A stretch of 45,815 nucleotides of DNA from NCBI GenBank assembly GCA_021203765.1, contig JAJQAN010000002.1, forward strand, positions 1 to 45,815. Direction: 5' to 3'. Shown one piece after another: positions 26,252-34,422 of this stretch. Every line of letters begins with the position of its first letter. Position 1 is the first letter of the stretch. A program made the translations under genes and the position numbers. The DNA is from Coriobacteriaceae bacterium. Lineage in GTDB: Bacteria > Actinomycetota > Coriobacteriia > Coriobacteriales > QAMH01. The notes under the pieces were generated by a model. That model had not been told where the DNA came from. It worked only from the letters and a program-made list of their open reading frames with translations, and did no database searches.

Positions 26252-26878
26252 ATGGCTCGCTATACCGGGGCGGACTGTCGTCTGTGCCGCCGCGAAGGTT
26301 CCAAACTCTTTCTGAAGGGCGATCGCTGCTACACGAGCAAGTGTGCGGTCGATCGCCGTCCGTATCCTCCGGGAGAAGCAGGACAGAGGCGCCAGAAGGA
26401 ATCCGAGTACAAGCTGCAGCTGCGCGAGAAGCAGAAGACCAAGCGCATCTACGGCCTGCTCGAAAAGCAGTTCCGGGGCTACTACGACATCGCCAGTCGC
26501 CAAAAGGGCGTCACCGGCGAGAACCTCCTGCGCATCCTGGAAAGCCGTCTGGACAACGTCGTCTATCGCCTGGGATTTGCCAAGTCCCGCGACGAGGCGC
26601 GTCAGACGGTCCGCCACAACCACATCCATGTCAACGGCAAACGGGTCAACATCCCGTCCTACCGTGTCAGGCCGGGCGACCTCATCTCGATCGCGCCCAA
26701 GGCCACCGAGCTTCTGCCCATCAAAAGCGCTCTGATCTCGAGCGAGCGCAACGAGATCCCCGGATGGCTCGAGCTCGACATGGACAAGCTGCAAGGCTCG
26801 GTACTTTCCCTCCCGGAGCGGGATCAGATCGATCTCGACATCCAGGAGCAGCTCATCGTCGAGCTCTACTCCAAGTAG
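26252..26878 (+). CDS. rpsD: Ribosomal protein S4, zinc type
   Basis: S4 (208 aa) is a primary 16S-binding assembly protein and, in E. coli, the alpha-operon repressor. [16 protein letters not shown], with two further cysteines near residues 26 and 31, is the zinc-binding N-terminus. The S4 RNA-binding domain follows ([21 protein letters not shown]). Full length. Confidence 0.98.
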   Translation: MARYTGADCRLCRREGSKLFLKGDRCYTSKCAVDRRPYPPGEAGQRRQKESEYKLQLREKQKTKRIYGLLEKQFRGYYDIASRQKGVTGENLLRILESRLDNVVYRLGFAKSRDEARQTVRHNHIHVNGKRVNIPSYRVRPGDLISIAPKATELLPIKSALISSERNEIPGWLELDMDKLQGSVLSLPERDQIDLDIQEQLIVELYSK

Positions 26879-26927
26879 CCCGACGCGTTCTTATCCGCTA
26901 TAAACCCGCAAGGGAGGCTTGATAGAT

Positions 26928-27869
26928 ATGTCTGAGTTCATGAGGCCGAAGGTCACCGTCGAAGAGGTGGACGACAACACCGCTCGTTTCATCATGGAAC
27001 CGCTCGAACGTGGCTACGGGTACACCCTGGGCAACAGCATGCGCCGCGTGCTGCTTTCCTCGCTCGACGGTGCCGCCGCGACCGCCATCTCGATCGAGGG
27101 CGTCCATCACGAGTTCACCTCCGCCGAGGGTGTTATAGAAGACGTGACCGACATCGTCTTGAACGTCAAAGGCCTGGTCTTTTCGGCCCAAGGTGCCGAA
27201 GAGGAGGCGACCGCGACGCTCGTGGCGGAAGGCCCCTGCACTGTCACCGGTGCCGACCTCGAGGTTCCCACCGAGTTCCAGCTGGTCAACCCAGATCATG
27301 TCATCGCCACACTCGCCGAGGGCGGCAAGCTCGAGATGAGCATCCGCATCGGCATCGGCCGCGGCTACGTCTCGGCCGAGCGCAATAAACGTACGGAGGA
27401 CCCCATCGGCATCATCCACGTGGACTCGCTGTTCTCGCCGGTCCGCCGCTGCACGATGGACGTCACCGACACCCGTGTCGCCCAGCGCACGGACTACGAC
27501 AAGCTCATCCTGGAGGTCGAGACGAACGGCTCGGTCAGCCCGGTCGACGTCATCTGCCAGTCCGCGAACATCATCAGCCAGCACATGGCCGCGTTCATGA
27601 CGCTCGGCGGGGAGGACGAGGAAGCCGAGGTGGCAAGCATCTTCGCCGCCGAAGGTCCCAACAAGAACTCCGAGCTGGAAAAGCAGATCGAGGAACTCGA
27701 CCTGTCCGTGCGCTCCTACAACTGCCTGAAGCGCGCCGGCATCCACTCGGTCCGTCAGCTGGTCGAATACTCCGAGCAGGACCTGCTCAACATCCGTAAC
27801 TTCGGTGCCAAGTCGATCGAGGAAGTCAAAGACAAGCTTCACTCGATGGAACTTGACCTGAAGATGTAA
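26928..27869 (+). CDS. rpoA: RNA polymerase alpha subunit
   Basis: Alpha (313 aa) dimerises to assemble the polymerase and contacts promoters and activators. The N-terminal domain (ERGYGYTLGNSMRRVLLSSL) and C-terminal domain are complete. The CTD keeps R262 and N265 (equivalent to E. coli R265 and N268) in LSVRSYNCLKRAGI, plus the NFGAKSIEE segment. ATG 26928 is preferred over the TTG at 26919 because AGGGAGG abuts the latter. This CTD is the natural reference for the alpha-CTD-like extension found in RpoC. Confidence 0.98.
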   Translation: MSEFMRPKVTVEEVDDNTARFIMEPLERGYGYTLGNSMRRVLLSSLDGAAATAISIEGVHHEFTSAEGVIEDVTDIVLNVKGLVFSAQGAEEEATATLVAEGPCTVTGADLEVPTEFQLVNPDHVIATLAEGGKLEMSIRIGIGRGYVSAERNKRTEDPIGIIHVDSLFSPVRRCTMDVTDTRVAQRTDYDKLILEVETNGSVSPVDVICQSANIISQHMAAFMTLGGEDEEAEVASIFAAEGPNKNSELEKQIEELDLSVRSYNCLKRAGIHSVRQLVEYSEQDLLNIRNFGAKSIEEVKDKLHSMELDLKM

Positions 27870-27881
27870 CAGGAGACACCC

Positions 27882-28814
27882 ATGAGGCACAAGAAACAAG
27901 GCCGCAAGCTTGGCACCAGCGCCAGCCACACCAAGGCCATAAGGAAGAACCTGGCGGTCAACATCTTCACCAACGACCGCATCAAGACGACGCTGCCCCG
28001 CGCCAAGGAGATGCGTGGCGACGTCGACCGCATCATCACCTGGGCCAAGAAGGGCGACCTGCACTCCCGCCGTCTGGCCATCGCCGCTTTGGGCGACGCC
28101 GAACTCGTCCGCGAGGTCTTCGCCAAGGCCGAGCAGGGCATGTGGGCCGGCCGCAACGGCGGCTACACCCGCATCTACCGTCTGGGCAACCGCAAGGGCG
28201 ACAACGCGCCCATGGTCATCATCGAGCTGGTGAACGAGGCCGTCGCGCCCAAGAAGACCTCCGATGATGGCAAGCCGGCCGCCAAGAGTTCTTCTGCTGC
28301 CAAGTCGAACGCCAAAGCCTCCGGCGGCACCTCCACCAAGAAGAAGGCCGCCGACACCGAGGAGGCCGCTGCAGACGAGGCGGAGGAAGTCGCAGAGGAT
28401 TCCGCCGACGAGGCAGAGGCGAGCGAAGAGGCTTCCAAGGTCGAAGGCGAGAAGACGGAAGACAAGGCGGCTGACGAGGCCGAAAAGGTCGAGGAGGAGG
28501 CAAAGAAGGAGGCCGAGACCGCCGGAAAGGCCGCACAGGACGAGGCGGAGGCCGCCGAGGAGAAGGCCGACGACAAGAAGGCCGAGACCAAGCCCGCCGC
28601 CAAAAAGCCGGCTGCGAAGAAGGCGCCCGCCAAGAAGGACGACACCAAGGCCGACGACAAAAAGCCGGCTGCGAAGAAGGCGCCCGCCAAGAGGGCTCCT
28701 GCCAAAAAGGACGACGCCAAGGCCGACGACAAGAAGCCGGCTGCGAAAAAGACGCCCGCCAAGAAGGACGACGCCGCTTCCGACGATGCCGCCGACACCA
28801 AAGAGGACAAATAG
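27882..28814 (+). CDS. rplQ: Ribosomal protein L17 with very long Lys/Ala-rich tail
   Basis: L17 sits near the exit tunnel. Residues 1-120 are a normal L17 (MRHKKQGRKLGTSASHTKAI; GRNGGYTRIYRLGNRKGDNAPMVIIELV). The protein is 310 aa, against about 120-130 in E. coli: the last 185 or so residues are low-complexity. They pass from an acidic Glu/Ala-rich part into basic repeats of the type DDKKPAAKKAPAKK, resembling histone H1-like or mycobacterial HupB tails. Tail function is unknown; RNA or DNA binding is plausible. ecfT follows after 37 nt. Confidence 0.96.
   Translation: MRHKKQGRKLGTSASHTKAIRKNLAVNIFTNDRIKTTLPRAKEMRGDVDRIITWAKKGDLHSRRLAIAALGDAELVREVFAKAEQGMWAGRNGGYTRIYRLGNRKGDNAPMVIIELVNEAVAPKKTSDDGKPAAKSSSAAKSNAKASGGTSTKKKAADTEEAAADEAEEVAEDSADEAEASEEASKVEGEKTEDKAADEAEKVEEEAKKEAETAGKAAQDEAEAAEEKADDKKAETKPAAKKPAAKKAPAKKDDTKADDKKPAAKKAPAKRAPAKKDDAKADDKKPAAKKTPAKKDDAASDDAADTKEDK
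28602..28772 (+). repeat. Tandem repeat in the rplQ tail
   Basis: Three near-identical copies beginning AAAAAGCCGGCTGCGAAG occur at about 28602, 28659 and 28731. The first period is 57 nt (19 codons); the second is 72 nt because of a 15-nt insertion. All indels keep the frame. Typical of a coding repeat that expands and contracts by slippage. Confidence 0.85.
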
Positions 28815-28851
28815 CACCAGCACTTCTCGGCTCGTCGCGTAAGGAGTAGCC

Positions 28852-29691
28852 ATGTCGACCGTGCGCGCGTTCGGCACCTACATTCCGCGACAGACGTTCA
28901 TCCACCAGTTCAGGGCACAGGTCAAGATCCTTTTGACCTGTGCTTTTTGTTTGGCCGTCTTTTTTCTGGACGGCTGGCCCGGCCTGCTCATCGCCGTCCT
29001 GTTGACCGTCATGCTCTATCAGATTGCCCGCATCCCGCTTTCCTCGGCCCTGCGTGGGCTCAAGCCGATCATCTTCATCCTCGCCTTCACCCTCGTCGCC
29101 CATGCCTTCGCCTTCGATGTGAACGCCTCCGCCGACTTCGCGAACGGCTCGCTTGGCTCGCTCGGCCTGCAGCAGCGCTGGGCGATCGTCGGCAATTTCG
29201 GCGTGACCCTCGACGGGCTGGTGGAAGGACTCTACTTCGCCTTGCGCATCGCCCTGCTCGTGGCGTTCTGTTCGCTTCTGACCTTCACGACGTCGATCAC
29301 CGAGCTGACCGACGGCCTGATCAGCCTGCTTTCGCCGTTGCGCGTCATACGGGTCCCGGTCGACGATGTGGCGATGATCATCTCGATCGCGCTGCGCTTC
29401 ATCCCGACGACCGCCGACGAGGCCCTCGTGCTCGTCAACGCGCAGAAGGCGCGGGGCGTGGCCTTCGAGACCGGCGGGCCGTTCCACCGGATCCACGTGT
29501 GGGTGCCCATCCTGGTGCCGCTCATCGTGCGCCTGTTCCGCCGCGCGGAGGATCTGGCCGAGGCGATGGATGCGCGCAGCTACGGGGTCGCGCCCCGCAC
29601 GCACATGAACAGGCAGCCGATGCGGGCGAGCGACATCGTCGCCCTCGTCATCGGCGTCGCCGCCTGCGTCGCCCTCTGCGTCTTTTTGTAG
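28852..29691 (+). CDS. ecfT: Energy-coupling factor transporter transmembrane protein EcfT
   Basis: EcfT (279 aa) is the shared transmembrane scaffold of ECF vitamin/metal importers, linking ATPases EcfA/A' to substrate-binding S components. Several hydrophobic helices are visible and the two coupling motifs are present: NAQKARGVAFE and MDARSYG (ARG/ARx type). Position after rplQ is familiar from Firmicutes and some actinobacteria, but there ecfA1 and ecfA2 normally lie between; here they are missing and pdxST follows. The ATPases are probably encoded elsewhere. Confidence 0.92.
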   Translation: MSTVRAFGTYIPRQTFIHQFRAQVKILLTCAFCLAVFFLDGWPGLLIAVLLTVMLYQIARIPLSSALRGLKPIIFILAFTLVAHAFAFDVNASADFANGSLGSLGLQQRWAIVGNFGVTLDGLVEGLYFALRIALLVAFCSLLTFTTSITELTDGLISLLSPLRVIRVPVDDVAMIISIALRFIPTTADEALVLVNAQKARGVAFETGGPFHRIHVWVPILVPLIVRLFRRAEDLAEAMDARSYGVAPRTHMNRQPMRASDIVALVIGVAACVALCVFL

Positions 29692-29735
29692 GGCGTAGCA
29701 GCGTTTCCTGCAGCGCACGGGGCAGGTGAAAGCGG

Positions 29736-29741
29736 TAGAAT
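29736..29741 (+). promoter_or_regulatory. Putative -10 box of pdxS
   Basis: TAGAAT matches the -10 consensus at five of six positions and would give a leader of about 22 nt before the GGAGGAG-led ATG. No recognisable -35 lies at the right distance, so support is moderate. Confidence 0.35.
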
Positions 29742-29770
29742 GTGGAGACTTCCGATTGGAGGAGATACGG

Positions 29771-30661
29771 ATGGCTGAGCAGACGACAGGAACCCTGAAG
29801 GTCAAGACCGGCTTTGCCGAGATGCTGAAGGGCGGCGTCATCATGGATGTCGTCACGCCCGAGCAGGCCAAGATCGCCGAAGACGCCGGTGCGGTTTCGG
29901 TCATGGCGCTCGAACGCGTCCCTGCCGACATCCGTGCGCAGGGCGGCGTCGCCCGCATGAGCGACCCTGCCATGATCGAAGGCATCATCGACGCCGTCTC
30001 CATTCCCGTCATGGCCAAATGCCGCATCGGGCACTTCGTCGAGGCCCAGGTGCTCGAGTCCCTCGGCGTCGACTTCATCGACGAAAGCGAGGTCCTCACC
30101 CAGGCCGACGACCAGTACCACGTGAACAAGTGGGACTTCACCGTCCCGTTCGTCTGCGGGGCCCGCAACCTCGAAGAGGCGCTGCGCCGCATCGCCGAAG
30201 GCGCCGCCATGATCCGCACGAAGGGCGAGCCGGGCACGGGCAACGTCATCGAGGCCGTCCGCCACATGCGCACGGTCACCTCCGAGATCTCCTACGTCAA
30301 GGGTCTGCGCAAAGAACAACTCTACACCGCCGCCAAGGACCTGCAGGCGCCCTACGAGCTGGTCGCCTGGGTCGCCGAGCACGGTTGCCTGCCGGTCGTC
30401 AACTTCTCCGCCGGCGGCATCGCGACCCCTGCCGATGCCGCGCTGATGATGCAACTCGGCTGCGACGGCGTCTTCGTGGGCAGCGGCATCTTCAAGTCCG
30501 GCGACCCGGCAAAGCGCGCCCGTGCCATCGTCGAGGCGACCACCAACTACGACGATCCCGACACGATCGCCCGCGTCTCACGCGATTTGGGCGAGCCCAT
30601 GGTCGGCATCGAGATCGGCGACATCCCCGAAACCGAGCGCATGGCGTTTCGCGGCAACTGA
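29771..30661 (+). CDS. pdxS: Pyridoxal 5'-phosphate synthase subunit PdxS
   Basis: PdxS (296 aa) makes PLP from ribose 5-phosphate, glyceraldehyde 3-phosphate and ammonia supplied by PdxT; it forms a dodecameric TIM-barrel complex. Catalytic residues are in place: Asp26 (IMDVVTP), Lys83 (VMAKCRIGH) and Lys151 ([10 protein letters not shown]). The track ORF starts at 29726, but ATG 29771 has GGAGGAG upstream and gives the normal length. pdxT follows 13 nt later, so the pair forms the DXP-independent B6 pathway. Confidence 0.97.
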   Translation: MAEQTTGTLKVKTGFAEMLKGGVIMDVVTPEQAKIAEDAGAVSVMALERVPADIRAQGGVARMSDPAMIEGIIDAVSIPVMAKCRIGHFVEAQVLESLGVDFIDESEVLTQADDQYHVNKWDFTVPFVCGARNLEEALRRIAEGAAMIRTKGEPGTGNVIEAVRHMRTVTSEISYVKGLRKEQLYTAAKDLQAPYELVAWVAEHGCLPVVNFSAGGIATPADAALMMQLGCDGVFVGSGIFKSGDPAKRARAIVEATTNYDDPDTIARVSRDLGEPMVGIEIGDIPETERMAFRGN

Positions 30662-30674
30662 CGGCTCATCGCCG

Positions 30675-31253
30675 ATGGAGGTCGGGGTCCTGGCGCTGCA
30701 AGGCGCCTTCCGTGAACACAGGCAGATGCTGCACACCCTCGGTACGGAAGCGCCGCTCGTGCGCTGGCCGCAGGACCTGGAGGGCCTCGACGGCCTCATC
30801 GTTCCCGGCGGGGAGTCCACCACCATCGCCAAGCTGCTCACCATCCACGAACTCTACGCACCGATCCGTAAGGCCTACGCCGACGGACTGGCGGTCTTCG
30901 GCACCTGCGCCGGCGCGATCATGCTCGCCCGCGAGATCGAGGACGCACGCGAGGACCAGGAGCCGCTCGCCCTCATGGACGTCCGCATCCGCCGCAACGC
31001 CTACGGACGGCAGATCGACTCATTCGAGACGACGGTGCCGTTTGACGGCATCGAAGGCGGGGTCAAGGGCGTCTTCATCCGTGCCCCGCGCTTCGAGAAC
31101 TTAAGCGATGAGGTGGAGATCCTCTCGCAGACCGAGGACGGCGAGGCACTGGCCGTGCGCCAGGGGAGAGCGCTCGCGGTGGCCTTCCATCCCGAGCTCA
31201 CCGACGACACCCGCGTCCACGAATACTTCCTGCAGCAAATCGTCGGCCACTGA
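30675..31253 (+). CDS. pdxT: PLP synthase glutaminase subunit PdxT
   Basis: PdxT (192 aa) hydrolyses glutamine and channels ammonia to PdxS. The class-I-like amidotransferase triad is visible: Cys78 (GTCAGAI), His172 and Glu174 (FHPE); PGGESTT is the oxyanion region. The track ORF begins upstream in another gene; ATG 30675 gives MEVGVLALQGAFREH, the family start. There is no clear Shine-Dalgarno, so translation probably depends on coupling to pdxS. Confidence 0.96.
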   Translation: MEVGVLALQGAFREHRQMLHTLGTEAPLVRWPQDLEGLDGLIVPGGESTTIAKLLTIHELYAPIRKAYADGLAVFGTCAGAIMLAREIEDAREDQEPLALMDVRIRRNAYGRQIDSFETTVPFDGIEGGVKGVFIRAPRFENLSDEVEILSQTEDGEALAVRQGRALAVAFHPELTDDTRVHEYFLQQIVGH

Positions 31254-31277
31254 GAGCAGGGCTGCCTGCACAAGGCG

Positions 31278-31290
31278 TATAATCGAGCAA
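31278..31290 (+). promoter_or_regulatory. Perfect -10 element placed for a leaderless transcript
   Basis: TATAAT (31278-31283) lies exactly seven bases before the A of the ATG at 31290, so the expected transcription start coincides with the start codon. No Shine-Dalgarno sequence is present. No good -35 is seen. Confidence 0.5.
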
Positions 31291-32498
31291 TGCTGAATTG
31301 GTGGCACTATCTCTCGGTTTTCCTGGTCGCGCTTATCGTGACGGTCCTGCTCGTGCCCGTCGTCAAGCGCGTAGCCATCCATTTCAACATCATGGATTAT
31401 CCCGGCACACGCCGCATCAACACCAAGCCGATTCCCCGTCTCGGCGGCGTGGCGATCTTCATCGGCATCCTCGCCGGACTCGCGCTCGAGTGGCTCGGAG
31501 AGAATCTCGGCTGGTGGATCGGCCCCTTCTTCGACATCGTCACACTGGCTCCCAACGTCAAGCTCATCGGCGTGGTCTGCGGCCTGGCCTTCATCGTCAT
31601 CGTCGGCGTCGTCGACGATGTCCGCTCCCTGCCGCCGTGGGCGAAGGTCGTCGGCCAGGTCATCTCCGCCTGCATCATCGCCTTCACCGGCACGCTGCTC
31701 GGCACCTTCAAGGTTCCCTTCACCAACATGGTCGTCGACCTCGGCTACTGGGCCTATCCCATCACCATCATCTATCTGGTCGCCTTCGCCAATATCATCA
31801 ATCTGATCGACGGGCTCGACGGCCTGGCCGCGGGCATCACCGGGATCGCCGCCATCAGCCTCTTCTGCCTCACCTTCGGCCTGGGACGCAACGAGGCCGC
31901 CTTGGCCGCCATCATCCTGGTCGGCGCCTGCATCGGCTTCCTCTTCTACAACTTCCATCCGGCGAGCATCTTCATGGGGGACTCCGGATCGCTTCTGCTC
32001 GGTATCATGCTCGGCACGATCTCCCTGCTCGGCGCGACCCGCTTCGCCTCGGTCACCGCGCTGGCCGTCCCGCTCATCATCGCGGGTGTGCCGCTTCTGG
32101 ACACCTTCGGCGCCATCATCCGGCGTATCCGCGGACACCAGCCCATACAGGTCGCCGACGCCGGCCACATCCACCACCGCCTGCTCCGCCGGGGTTTCTC
32201 GCAGCGCAAGGCGGTCTCCATCATCTACGCCTGGACGGCGTTTCTGTGCATCGGCGCGGTGGTCATGTGGAACATGAGCGGTCTCATCAAGTACATCTTC
32301 CTCGTCGTCATGCTGGTCGTCTCGGCGATCATCGCGCACGCCCTCGGCCTGCTCGGGCCGGTCCTGACGCACCACTACTACCCCGAGGGCGACCGCCAGG
32401 GTACGGATGAGGGGACGGAGGAGGTCCCGACCGCCGACGACGCCGGCGAGCTTCCGGCCTCCGAGGGCGCTTCCGCAGACACCGACGACGATGAGTGA
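31290..32498 (+). CDS. Undecaprenyl-phosphate N-acetylglucosaminyl-1-phosphate transferase (TagO/WecA-like)
   Basis: This 402-aa polytopic membrane enzyme belongs to the MraY/WecA/TagO family and transfers a sugar-1-phosphate (most likely GlcNAc-1-P) to undecaprenyl phosphate, starting synthesis of teichoic-acid-like or other wall glycans. Motifs: VVDD (107-110), NLIDGLDG (171-178), GDSG (230-233) and HIHHRL (293-298). The last motif favours TagO/WecA over MraY. The final 45 or so residues are an acidic cytoplasmic tail. uvrC starts inside its last codons. Sugar specificity is inferred from family. Confidence 0.93.
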   Translation: MLNWWHYLSVFLVALIVTVLLVPVVKRVAIHFNIMDYPGTRRINTKPIPRLGGVAIFIGILAGLALEWLGENLGWWIGPFFDIVTLAPNVKLIGVVCGLAFIVIVGVVDDVRSLPPWAKVVGQVISACIIAFTGTLLGTFKVPFTNMVVDLGYWAYPITIIYLVAFANIINLIDGLDGLAAGITGIAAISLFCLTFGLGRNEAALAAIILVGACIGFLFYNFHPASIFMGDSGSLLLGIMLGTISLLGATRFASVTALAVPLIIAGVPLLDTFGAIIRRIRGHQPIQVADAGHIHHRLLRRGFSQRKAVSIIYAWTAFLCIGAVVMWNMSGLIKYIFLVVMLVVSAIIAHALGLLGPVLTHHYYPEGDRQGTDEGTEEVPTADDAGELPASEGASADTDDDE

Positions 32499-34401
32499 TA
32501 CGGGTTCCCAACCGAAAAGCCCCGACCTCGCCGAACAGCTGAAGTCGGTTCCCCGCAAGCCCGGGGTCTATCTGTGGAAGGACGCCGACGGGGAGATCCT
32601 CTACGTCGGCAAGGCCGTCGACCTGCGGAGCCGCATGACCCAGTACGTCCTCGGCACCGACGAGCGCATCAAGATACCGCTCATGATGGGGCAGGTCGCC
32701 TCCTTCGACTACATCGTCGTTTCCACCGAGACCGAATCGCTCATCCTCGAAAAGAACCTCATCCAGCAGTACCATCCGCCCTTCAACGTCGACTACCGCG
32801 ACGACAAGAGCTACCCCTACATCGCCATCACCGAGGGCGAGACCTTCCCGGCCATCAAGTACACCCGCGAAAAGCATAAAAGCGACACCCGCTACTTCGG
32901 GCCCTACACCGACGCCAAGGCGGCGCGCGAGACGATCGACACCGTGCGGCGCATCGTCCCGATCTGTCTGGCGCAGTGTGCCGAGTATCGTGCCCTCTGC
33001 CGTCACCTGAAGGCGGGGCGCCAGCCGCGTCCGGAGGACAAGGCCTGCTTCGAATACCACATCGGCAAGGGGGCCGGCCCGTGCTGCGCGGCCGTCACGC
33101 CCGAGGACTACGCGCCCTACGTCGAGCAGGTCGAGCGCTTCCTGGCGGGCCACCGTGCGGAGTTCGTCGACCAGCTCAACGACCAGATGCGCGAGGCCGC
33201 CGACGACCTCGACTTCGAACGGGCGGGCCGCCTGAAAGGACGCCTCGAGGCGATCGAGGCCCTGCAGGAGACGCAGAAGGCGGTGCTCTCCCACAGCCTC
33301 GACATCGACATCGTCGGCTTCTACCGCGAGGAGACGATCGCGGGTGCTCATGTCTTCGTGGTCCGCGAGGGCCGCATCATCGTCAGCAACGACTTCATCC
33401 TCGACAAGGGGCTCGACGTCCCCGAAGAGGACCTCGTCGGGCAGTTTCTGGCGCGCTACTACGACGGCACCGAGGAGATCCCCCACGAGCTGGTCATCGC
33501 CACGGAGCTTTCCGAGGAGACGCGTGCGCCGCTCGAGGCCTGGCTCACCGAACGGCTCGCCTCCCCGCACGGGGCGAAGGTGCACGTGACGGTGCCGCGC
33601 CGTGGGGAGAAACACGAGCTGTTGGAGATGGCGACGCTCAACGCCAAACACGCGCTCATGCGCTTCAAGGTACGCACCCGCTACGAGGACGAGCGCACGA
33701 ACCTCGCACTGTTGCAGCTCGAGACCGCGCTCGCACTGCCGGCGGCGCCGATGCGCATCGAATGCTTCGACATCTCGACCATCCACGGCAACTACTCGGT
33801 CGCCTCCATGGTCGTCTTTACCGACGGCAAGCCAGACACCTCGCAGTACCGCCGCTTCCGGATCCGCCAGGACTTCGGCGAGTCCAACGACGTCGCCATG
33901 ATGGGGGAGGTGCTCTCGCGCCGCTACAGCGCCGAGCGCATGGCCGACGAGCGGTTCGGCTCGCGCCCCGACCTCGTCATCGTCGACGGTGGCAAGGCAC
34001 AGCTCGCGGTCGCGGTCGAGACCTTCGACAAACTCGGCCTCGACCTGCCGGTCTGCGGCCTGGCCAAGCAGGACGAGGAACTCTTCGTGCCGTGGGATAC
34101 GACCGGGCCGGTCGTGCTGCCGAGCGGTTCGCCGTCGCTCTATCTCATCAAATGCGTCCGCGACGAGGCGCACCGCTTCGCCAACACCTTCCACCGCGAG
34201 CTGCGCGGCAAGGGGATGGTGGCCTCCGTCCTCGACGGGATCGACGGGCTCGGCCCCAAACGCAAGAAGGCGCTCCTCAAGGCTTTCGGCTCGGTGCGCA
34301 AGATGCGCCAGGCGACCCTCGAGGAGATCGCGGCCGTCGACGGCATCCCACGTCAGGTCGCAGAAGACGTGTACGCTGCTATACTTGACACATCCGCGTA
34401 A
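32491..34401 (+). CDS. uvrC: Excinuclease ABC subunit C
   Basis: UvrC (636 aa) makes both incisions in nucleotide excision repair. Domains in order: GIY-YIG nuclease (GVYLWKD...LYVGKA, about residues 25-100), a Cys-rich segment (159-199), UVR motif (around 225-260), the RNase H-like endonuclease (ECFDISTIHG, LVIVDGGKAQL) and C-terminal HhH (IDGLGPKRKKALL). In the Cys-rich part the usual C-x8-C-x4-C run reads C186...G194...C198-C199, so one conserved ligand is Gly. The track ORF starts upstream; ATG 32491 overlaps the previous gene by eight bases and gives the normal N-terminus. Confidence 0.97.
   Translation: MSDTGSQPKSPDLAEQLKSVPRKPGVYLWKDADGEILYVGKAVDLRSRMTQYVLGTDERIKIPLMMGQVASFDYIVVSTETESLILEKNLIQQYHPPFNVDYRDDKSYPYIAITEGETFPAIKYTREKHKSDTRYFGPYTDAKAARETIDTVRRIVPICLAQCAEYRALCRHLKAGRQPRPEDKACFEYHIGKGAGPCCAAVTPEDYAPYVEQVERFLAGHRAEFVDQLNDQMREAADDLDFERAGRLKGRLEAIEALQETQKAVLSHSLDIDIVGFYREETIAGAHVFVVREGRIIVSNDFILDKGLDVPEEDLVGQFLARYYDGTEEIPHELVIATELSEETRAPLEAWLTERLASPHGAKVHVTVPRRGEKHELLEMATLNAKHALMRFKVRTRYEDERTNLALLQLETALALPAAPMRIECFDISTIHGNYSVASMVVFTDGKPDTSQYRRFRIRQDFGESNDVAMMGEVLSRRYSAERMADERFGSRPDLVIVDGGKAQLAVAVETFDKLGLDLPVCGLAKQDEELFVPWDTTGPVVLPSGSPSLYLIKCVRDEAHRFANTFHRELRGKGMVASVLDGIDGLGPKRKKALLKAFGSVRKMRQATLEEIAAVDGIPRQVAEDVYAAILDTSA
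34380..34385 (+). promoter_or_regulatory. Possible -10 box upstream of rapZ
   Basis: TATACT, five of six matches, lies in the last codons of uvrC and would start a transcript near 34392, about 31 nt before rapZ. The -35 is poor (GTCGCA). Confidence 0.3.
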
Positions 34402-34422
34402 AGCCATATCCAAGGAGGCATT

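Noticed and set aside
28602-28772. Repeats in rplQ as a possible CRISPR array
   Set aside because: Copies are not separated by unique spacers, all changes keep the reading frame, and no cas genes are nearby.
26898-28877. 659-aa minus-strand ORF with Gly/Leu-rich repeats
   Set aside because: It is the reverse of rpoA and of the rplQ tail repeat; the apparent repeats mirror the real coding repeat.
34385-34390. TTGACA as a -35 box before rapZ
   Set aside because: No acceptable -10 lies 16-18 bp downstream; the nearby TATACT upstream is a better -10 candidate.
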